Assembly (NCBI GenBank): GCA_050260415.1
Contig: JBLNCE010000013.1
Coordinates: 1-10,761 of the forward strand
DNA from: JBLNCE01 sp050260415
GTDB lineage: Bacteria; Bacillota; UBA4882; JAAYXC01
DNA: 10,761 nucleotides
Reading direction: 5' to 3'
The notes beneath the pieces are model-generated. The model saw only the letters and a list, made by a program, of their open reading frames with translations, ran no database searches and was not told the DNA's origin. The translations under genes and the position numbers were made by a program. Positions 6,439-10,761 of the stretch are shown piece by piece. Each line of letters opens with the position of its first letter. Within the stretch, counting starts at the first letter, position 1.

Positions 6439-7617
6439 ATGCGGCGTCTGATCTCGTTTCTGCTGGCAGTCCTCGTGGTAACCGGCGCGGCGAGCCTGCC
6501 CGCCAGGGGCGCTGAAGAACTGCCGGTCGCGCTCTCTTCCCCGGCGGCTATCCTCATGGAAGCGGGCTCCGGCCGGATCCTCCTGGCCAAGAACGAACAC
6601 GCCGCCATGCCGCCCGCCAGCGTGACCAAGCTCATGCTCATGCTCCTCGTCATGGAGGCCGTGGATTCGGGCCGCGTCAAGCTCACCGATCTCGTGACCG
6701 CGAGCCCCGAGGCGGTCAAGATGGGGGGATCCCAGATCTGGCTCGAGCAGGGCGAGGAGATGAGCATCGCCGACCTGATGAAGGCCATCTCCATCGTCTC
6801 CGCGAACGACGCCTCCGTGGCGTTGGCCGAGCATCTCTCGGGCTCGGAGGAGAATTTCGTCCGGCTCATGAACAAGCGGGCCAAGGAACTGGGGCTCAAG
6901 AACACGGTCTACATCAACTGCACCGGCCTGACGCCGGACGACGCGCCGGCGAAACGCAACCTGACCTCCGTCTACGACCAGGCGATCCTGGCCCGGGAGA
7001 TGCTGCGCCACCCGTCCGTGCTGCGCTGGACGGGCACCTGGATCGACTATGTCCGCGGCGGCCAGTCCTTCTTGCGCAACACGAACAACCTCGTGCGCTT
7101 TTACGACGGGTGCGACGGGCTCAAGACCGGCTTTACCGAGGAGGCGGGTTTCTGCCTGATCGCCACGGCCAAACGAGCCGGGGTGCGCCTGATCGCTGCG
7201 ATCATGAACGCCCCCACGGCCCAGGTGCGCAACGCCGAGATCGGCAAGCTCTTCAACTATGGCTTCAGCCAGCTCAAGGCCTTCCAGTTCTACCGCGGCG
7301 GCGAGGTCGTGGCCCGCCTCCCGGTCCGCCTGGGGAGGCAGGATACGGTTCCGGTCAGGATCGCGAACGAGTTGGCTGTGGTGGTCGGGAGGGATGTCAC
7401 CGCCGCGCCCAAGAAGGCCGTGATCCTGCCCCTCAAGCTGACGGCTCCCGTCAAGGAGGGCAGAGTGCTCGGCAGGGTGATCGTCACCATCGACGGCAAG
7501 GAATGCGGCCGGGCGGACCTGGTGGCGGCCGCGACCGTCCTCCGCAGCGGGTTCTGGCAGACCTTCGGCAAGATCGTGGCCGAGACGGTGATGAGCTTCT
7601 TCAAGCGCGGGGGATGA
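6439..7617 (+). CDS. dacF: D-alanyl-D-alanine carboxypeptidase (penicillin-binding protein 5/6 family, DacF-like)
   Basis: This 392-residue enzyme removes the terminal D-Ala from peptidoglycan pentapeptides outside the cytoplasmic membrane. An N-terminal signal peptide (MRRLISFLLAVLVVTGAASL, cleavage near residue 25) is followed by the S11 peptidase domain. All three active-site motifs are present: Ser61-Val-Thr-Lys64 with the nucleophile Ser61, Ser121-Ala-Asn123, and Lys229-Thr-Gly231. A beta-rich PBP5 C-terminal domain (about 285-365) and an amphipathic tail (FWQTFGKIVAETVMSFFKRGG) follow, which normally anchors the protein to the membrane surface. Length and domain order are normal for the family. 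The ATG is preceded by GGGGGGAT at a seven-base distance. It is monocistronic, with its own terminator about 165 bases on. The symbol follows the Bacillota-like sequence around SPEAVKMGGSQIWLEQGEEM; dacA or dacB naming would be equally defensible. Confidence 0.95.
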   Translation: MRRLISFLLAVLVVTGAASLPARGAEELPVALSSPAAILMEAGSGRILLAKNEHAAMPPASVTKLMLMLLVMEAVDSGRVKLTDLVTASPEAVKMGGSQIWLEQGEEMSIADLMKAISIVSANDASVALAEHLSGSEENFVRLMNKRAKELGLKNTVYINCTGLTPDDAPAKRNLTSVYDQAILAREMLRHPSVLRWTGTWIDYVRGGQSFLRNTNNLVRFYDGCDGLKTGFTEEAGFCLIATAKRAGVRLIAAIMNAPTAQVRNAEIGKLFNYGFSQLKAFQFYRGGEVVARLPVRLGRQDTVPVRIANELAVVVGRDVTAAPKKAVILPLKLTAPVKEGRVLGRVIVTIDGKECGRADLVAAATVLRSGFWQTFGKIVAETVMSFFKRGG

Positions 7618-7641
7618 ATGACCGGGTTATAAAAATGTGAA

Positions 7642-7709
7642 GGACTCACCTCCCGTCCCCCTCCCTTCCGCGGAAGAGAGGGGGTGTCCCAAGGACGGGG
7701 GTGAGTTCC
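7642..7709. repeat. Large intergenic hairpin of the CTCACC...GGTGAG type
   Basis: ACTCACC (7644-7650) pairs with GGTGAGT (7700-7706). CCGTCC pairs with GGACGG further in, and CCTCCCTTCCG-CGGAAG forms the tip. Such CTCACCCCCGTCC-type sequences recur between genes in many bacterial genomes, and similar words occur at 131-146 here. It is probably a dispersed palindromic repeat in the 3' region of the carboxypeptidase transcript. Confidence 0.5.
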
Positions 7710-7782
7710 GATCGTGGTTCCCGGGACCCCCGGACCCGTGCAGAGCTTCACTGCACTCAAAAATGGCTTTCAGGTGGAACGA

Positions 7783-7816
7783 GCCGGGCGCCCTTGCAAG
7801 GGCGCCCGGCTTTTTT
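7783..7816 (+). terminator. Perfect intrinsic terminator after the carboxypeptidase gene
   Basis: An 11-bp GC stem, GCCGGGCGCCC (7783-7793) with GGGCGCCCGGC (7800-7810), has a TTGCAA loop and is followed by six T (7811-7816). It terminates plus-strand transcription before the convergent minus-strand gene. The minus-strand reading has no T run after the stem. Confidence 0.92.
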
Positions 7817-7847
7817 GGGGGAACCGGTCCGACAGGTTCGATCCTGC

Positions 7848-8381
7848 TTAGAAACCGTACGTGATGCCGCACTGAAGCGCGACTGTTTGCGGCTCGATGA
7901 AGTAGTCCGCGACGGCGTAGAGCGAGATGGCGTCGGTCAGGGCGATGGAGGCGCTGCCCTCCGCGAAGAAGTCCATCTCCGGGTCGGCGAGGACCGCGCC
8001 GCCGCCGATCCCGAGATCGATCCCGCCGAGATTCAGGGTATACGCTCCCTTGACCTTGAAAGAGGCGGTTTCCGGGGCGGGCGGAAAGGTGGCTTCCGCG
8101 CCGAGCACGAACGGCGCGAACGACAGATTGGCGAAGGCGCCGACGACGGGCTGGTCCTCGACGTATTGCACGCTGCCGCCCAGGGTGAAGGCCTGGCCGA
8201 GGTTGATGCCGGCGCCCGCGCTCAGGCCGCCGATGGTGCCGCTGCCGAGCGTGAGGGGGGCGAATTCGCCAAAGATGAAGATCGTGCCGGCCCCGGCGGC
8301 GGGAGGCGCCGCCAGCGCCGCGCCGGCCGTAGCGAGTGTCAGGGCCGCGGCCAGGCAGAGTATGATAGTGGTGCGTTTCAT
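7848..8381 (-). CDS. Secreted, probably outer-membrane beta-barrel protein
   Basis: The 177-residue product begins with a clear signal peptide (MKRTTIILCLAAALTLATAG, cleavage after ALA near residue 24). The mature part, about 150 residues, alternates short hydrophobic strands with Gly/Ala turns: GLSAGAGINLGQAFTLGG, PFVLGAEATF, ASFKVKGAYTLNLGGIDLG, ISLYAVADYF. It ends in CGITYGF, with the terminal Phe typical of outer-membrane barrels. Size and pattern suggest an eight-stranded barrel, though no family is recognisable. A strong AGGAGGG site (minus strand, 8389-8395) precedes the ATG by about eight bases. It is convergent with the carboxypeptidase gene and divergent from the ROK gene. An outer-membrane location would imply a diderm host. 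A secreted lectin-like or surface protein is the alternative. Confidence 0.72.
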   Translation of the reverse strand: MKRTTIILCLAAALTLATAGAALAAPPAAGAGTIFIFGEFAPLTLGSGTIGGLSAGAGINLGQAFTLGGSVQYVEDQPVVGAFANLSFAPFVLGAEATFPPAPETASFKVKGAYTLNLGGIDLGIGGGAVLADPEMDFFAEGSASIALTDAISLYAVADYFIEPQTVALQCGITYGF

Positions 8382-8388
8382 GTTGCGT

Positions 8389-8395
8389 CCCTCCT
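8389..8395 (-). promoter_or_regulatory. Shine-Dalgarno site of the beta-barrel gene
   Basis: The minus strand reads AGGAGGG seven bases before the start codon at 8381, fixing the start just before a textbook signal peptide. Confidence 0.75.
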
Positions 8396-8510
8396 GCGAT
8401 GATTGCGGCCGATTCCCCTCTATCTGCCTTCGCGCGGCGCTCCGGTTTTCCTGCCCGCTGTTTTTTCCATCATCACCTGAGAACGTAAGACAGGGAACGA
8501 TATCACATGT

Positions 8511-8624
8511 TTTACAGGATTAGCATGACTAACAGGATTCAGGGTTAAAAAATGTATATCGTTTATGAGCTTATTATAGGCATGGAATCCGTGTAAATCC
8601 CAAAAATCATGTTAATCCTGTCAA
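8511..8624. repeat. Inverted pair of ACAGGATTAACATGATT-type repeats
   Basis: The left copy (8511-8540) reads forward, ACAGGATTAGCATGACTAACAGG. The right copy (8586-8624) is reversed; its minus strand reads ACAGGATTAACATGATTT and ends ACACGGATT. The segments 8514-8528 and 8607-8621 pair over 15 positions with one G-T. The right copy nearly matches the one at 10701-10740. Units of about ten bases (GGATT, ATGATT, GGATTTA, CGGATT) give a degenerate tandem pattern. Confidence 0.65.
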
Positions 8625-8775
8625 GCCGGTTCTGGTCACCCAAAGCGGGGAGTCACAGTCTATGATTACAGGCGTCGCGGGCATGGGCCAAGCCCCCGCC
8701 CTCCCGATAGCAAAAATGTAGAAATCTGTTACGTCCCGGCAGGAATTCCAGTCTGGGTGTCGAAGCACAAATTAG

Positions 8776-8792
8776 TTCGAACGCCGAACGAA
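8776..8792. promoter_or_regulatory. Possible ROK operator (imperfect palindrome)
   Basis: TTCGAACGCCGAACGAA is an imperfect inverted repeat with TTCG/CGAA ends, just before the ribosome site (GAGGG, 8794-8798) of the regulator gene. ROK repressors often control themselves, so autoregulation is plausible but unproven. Confidence 0.35.
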
Positions 8793-8803
8793 CGAGGGCA
8801 GAG

Positions 8804-9991
8804 ATGCAGACCGGAAATTTCCAGCTCGTGCGCGAGATCAACAGGCGCCTCCTTTTCGGCCTGATTCGCGAACGGGGCGAGATCTCCCGGGCGGAACTGG
8901 CCTCCGCCACCGAGCTCAGCAAGGCCACGGTCTCCGCGGTGGTGGACGAGCTGATCGGGCACGGGCTCGTGGCGGAGGGGGCCGCGGCCGTCGGCGCCGT
9001 GGGCCGGCGGCCCATCCTGCTCAGGCTCAACCGGGAAGGGCCGTGCCTGGGCGCTCTCCACATCACGCCGGAAACGATCGTGGGCGGCATCGCCGATCTC
9101 CAGGGCGCGATATTATGCAAACAACGGCGGGAGATGCGCTATACAGGGGGCGGGAGCCATCTCAAGGCGGCCATCGAGATGATGGCCGCGGTGGAAGACA
9201 TGGCGGCCCGGGCAGGGCGGGATCTCCTCGGCGTGGGGGTCAGCCTGCCCGGCATCATCAACCTCGCCGGGGACGTGGTCCTTATCGCCCCCACCCTGGG
9301 CTGGCGGGATGTCTCGCTCCGGCGCATGCTCGAGACCGGCGGACGTACCCCCGTCTTCCTGGGCGACGACGCCAAGATGGCCGCCCTGGCCGAGTCGACC
9401 GCCGGCGCGGGGCGCGGCGCGGAAACGCTCCTCTACCTGGAACTGGGCCAGACCGTCGGCGCCGGCCTCGTGCGCCGGGGCAGGCTGGCCGGGGCCGCCC
9501 ACGCCGGCCACATGACGATCCTGCCCGACGGCCCCCCCTGCTGGTGCGGGGGCCGAGGCTGCCTGGATACGCTGGTGAGCGAGGGTGCACTCGCGGGGCG
9601 GGCGGCGGCTCTTTTGGCCGACGGACGCAGATTCGCAAAAGATGCGCCGCCCCGGCTGACGGGTGAGTGGCTCTGCCGCCAGGCGGGCGGCGGGGACGCG
9701 CTGGCCCGCGAGATCCTGGCCGCGGCGGCGGACTGGTTGAGCATCGGCTTGGGCAGCTTGATCAACCTGTACCGGCCCGAACTGGTGCTGCTCGGCGGGT
9801 GGATTACCGAGGCCGGCGGCGATCTCTTGGCCGCGGTGGGGGAAAACGCGAAACGCCGCGCCCTGGCCGCGCTGGCAGGACCGGTGGAGATCGCGCGAGC
9901 CAGCCTCCGCGCGGATGCCGTCCTCACAGGCGCCGCCGCGCTGGCTTTGGCGGGGGCGCTGGGATCCCAGGCGATTCTGGAATTGGGCTAA
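8804..9991 (+). CDS. ROK-family transcriptional regulator (NagC/XylR/Mlc type)
   Basis: This 395-residue protein joins an N-terminal winged-helix domain (about 8-70; GEISRAELASATELSKATVS is the helix-turn-helix) to a ROK domain. ROK repressors release DNA when they bind a sugar or phosphosugar. The structural zinc site is intact: His236 in GHM, then Cys246, Cys248 and Cys253 in CWCGGRGC. The ATP-binding DxGGT motif of ROK kinases is absent (LHITPET in its place), as expected of a regulator. The sugar site is unusual. The family's ExGH reads HAGH (His233 for Glu), and NDAN reads Asp188-Asp189-Ala-Lys191. The likely effector cannot be named, and no sugar-uptake or catabolic gene lies within the window. 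GAGGG stands five bases before the start. High GC agrees with the flanks. Confidence 0.9.
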   Translation: MQTGNFQLVREINRRLLFGLIRERGEISRAELASATELSKATVSAVVDELIGHGLVAEGAAAVGAVGRRPILLRLNREGPCLGALHITPETIVGGIADLQGAILCKQRREMRYTGGGSHLKAAIEMMAAVEDMAARAGRDLLGVGVSLPGIINLAGDVVLIAPTLGWRDVSLRRMLETGGRTPVFLGDDAKMAALAESTAGAGRGAETLLYLELGQTVGAGLVRRGRLAGAAHAGHMTILPDGPPCWCGGRGCLDTLVSEGALAGRAAALLADGRRFAKDAPPRLTGEWLCRQAGGGDALAREILAAAADWLSIGLGSLINLYRPELVLLGGWITEAGGDLLAAVGENAKRRALAALAGPVEIARASLRADAVLTGAAALALAGALGSQAILELG

Positions 9992-9994
9992 TCT

Positions 9995-10041
9995 GGATGA
10001 CTTGGACATACTATTCATGTAGGACAGTAGGACAGTCATCC
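9995..10041. repeat. Inverted repeat with embedded tandem octamer
   Basis: GGATGACT (9995-10002) and AGTCATCC (10034-10041) are perfect inverted repeats. The enclosed loop carries AGGACAGT twice in tandem (10021-10036), overlapping the 3' arm. It sits between the ROK and acetyltransferase genes. No T run follows. Confidence 0.4.
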
Positions 10042-10103
10042 CGGTCCCGGAACGTGCAAAGGTACTTTCATAATCCGGGGACATAGGCGGGGGGTGATTT
10101 AAC

Positions 10104-10544
10104 ATGAGGCTGCGCGCGGGCTTGATCGAGATCCGCAAGATCCGGGCCGAGGACTGCCAGCAGGTGCTGGGCCTTCTCCGGCTCTTCCCGGGGTCGAGGC
10201 TGGGCCGGGCGGGTGGAGCCGGGTGCGGCCGGATCTTTCAAGGCCTGATGCAGGGAGGGGCGCAGGAAGCCTTTGTCGCCACCTTGCACCAGAGGGTCAT
10301 CGGGTTCATCAGCCTATACTACCTGAACGTGCTCCATCACGGGGGACTGGTGGCGAGCGTCCAGGAACTGGTGGTCACGGAGGAACTGCGCGGCAGGGGT
10401 ATCGGCCGCGCCCTGCTCGATTTCGCCCGGTCCCGGGCGCGGGAATTGAGCTGCGCCGGGCTGGAGCTGGCGGGGGTCCTGCCTGGACAGGCCGGGTCGC
10501 TGCGCGGCGGCGGGCGCCTGGCTGGATATTCCGGCATGTCGTGA
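10104..10544 (+). CDS. GNAT-family N-acetyltransferase, C-terminus possibly altered
   Basis: The 146-residue product has the GNAT fold: an N-terminal strand with the IRKIRAEDCQQVLGLL helix, a VIGFISLYYLNVLHHGG strand pair, and motif A, VQELVVTEELRGRGIGRALL, with the acetyl-CoA pyrophosphate loop Arg96-Gly-Arg-Gly-Ile-Gly101. Such enzymes transfer acetyl from acetyl-CoA to an amine; the substrate is unknown. After GLELAG the usual block (xxxAHxFYExxGFxxxxxxF) is poorly kept: the frame reads VLPGQAGSLRGGGRLAGYSGMS and stops, leaving out the last strand. The run GCGCGGCGGCGGGCG (10500-10514) is a likely slippage site, so a frameshift or recent decay is possible. The start has a GGGGGGTGA ribosome site seven bases upstream. 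The gene is preceded by a 112-base gap and followed by repeats. Confidence 0.75.
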   Translation: MRLRAGLIEIRKIRAEDCQQVLGLLRLFPGSRLGRAGGAGCGRIFQGLMQGGAQEAFVATLHQRVIGFISLYYLNVLHHGGLVASVQELVVTEELRGRGIGRALLDFARSRARELSCAGLELAGVLPGQAGSLRGGGRLAGYSGMS

Positions 10545-10588
10545 TACCCGCTTCACCGCAGAGGCGGGGAGACGGACGTGCCAAAGCG

Positions 10589-10657
10589 CCCCGGGTTTTA
10601 ACCGGGGGTAGGGGTTAATTCGGGGTTTTCACACCGCCTTTAGAAGCGGTGTGAAAA
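10589..10657. repeat. Partial relative of the 6093-6353 folded element
   Basis: An imperfect palindrome CCCCGGGTT-TT-AACCGGGGG (10589-10608) is followed by a perfect 12-bp inverted repeat, TTTTCACACCGC (10626-10637) with GCGGTGTGAAAA (10646-10657). The stretch TTTTCACACCGCCTTTAGAAG matches the right end of the earlier element (6343-6363) at about 18 of 21 positions, and the CCCCGGG, GGTAG and GGTTTT words occur in the same order. The interior is missing, so this may be a solo end pair or a deleted copy. It has no terminator T run. Confidence 0.6.
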
Positions 10658-10700
10658 AGGTACCGGAACGCAGATTATGGCTTTACGTGATTAGGAACGA

Positions 10701-10740
10701 TTTAACAGGATTAACATGATTTTCAGGATTTACACGGATT
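10701..10740. repeat. Third copy of the ACAGGATTAACATGATT repeat
   Basis: TTTAACAGGATTAACATGAT followed by TTTCAGGATTTACACGGATT nearly matches the reverse complement of 8586-8624. It lies about 40 bases after the folded repeat, in an AT-rich stretch with no open frame running to the window edge. Confidence 0.65.
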
Positions 10741-10761
10741 ATTTGTCTATTAGATCATCTT

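Larger units (their letters stand above)
8396..8803. other. Divergent intergenic region with dispersed AT-rich repeats
   Basis: This gap of about 400 bases between two divergent genes must hold both promoters, but I see no convincing -35/-10 pair for either. Its middle (8511-8624) is AT-rich and made of two inverted copies of an ACAGGATTAACATGATT-type repeat (listed separately). A possible ROK operator lies at its right end. No open frame looks real. Confidence 0.5.

Noticed and set aside
7701..8402. Plus-strand frame of 233 codons opposite the beta-barrel gene
   Set aside because: It begins inside a repeat and crosses a perfect terminator; the minus-strand gene has a strong ribosome site and signal peptide.
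9113..10138. Long minus-strand frame opposite the ROK gene
   Set aside because: Antisense shadow of a clearly recognised protein with intact zinc and helix-turn-helix motifs.

Overview
The window looks like a chromosomal segment of a GC-rich bacterium with a two-membrane envelope. Strong Shine-Dalgarno (SD) sites (AGGAGG, GGAGGT) precede most genes. A D,D-carboxypeptidase of the kind I associate with Bacillota (DacF-like) sits next to a small secreted protein built like an outer-membrane beta-barrel. A diderm Bacillota lineage, or another deep diderm phylum, would fit, but I cannot place the organism from this window alone.

Layout. Bases 1-958 hold no gene I can support; several hairpins lie there, and an inverted repeat sits just before the first gene. 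An AT-rich island follows, with a large two-domain gene (986-3373) and a small STAS-like gene (3404-3832), closed by an intrinsic terminator (3890-3918). The GC-rich remainder holds an 8-9 segment membrane protein (4136-5068), a divergent NIF3-family protein (5180-6034), a 261-bp highly folded repeat element (6093-6353), a DacF-type carboxypeptidase (6439-7617) with a perfect terminator, a convergent beta-barrel-like protein on the minus strand (7848-8381), a ROK-family regulator (8804-9991), and a GNAT acetyltransferase (10104-10544). The window ends in a second, partial copy of the folded repeat and a dispersed AT-rich repeat.

Most interesting system. The 986-3373 gene joins an N-terminal FemAB/BioF2-like acyltransferase domain to a C-terminal PLP-dependent alpha-oxoamine synthase that resembles Bacteroidetes-type serine palmitoyltransferase. 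This could make a 3-keto sphingoid base, or a related aminoketone, and N-acylate it on one polypeptide. It is probably co-transcribed with a STAS-like protein that lacks the usual phosphorylatable serine. Its AT-richness against GC-rich neighbours suggests horizontal transfer. The other genes look like separate envelope, housekeeping and regulatory units with no clear link to it.
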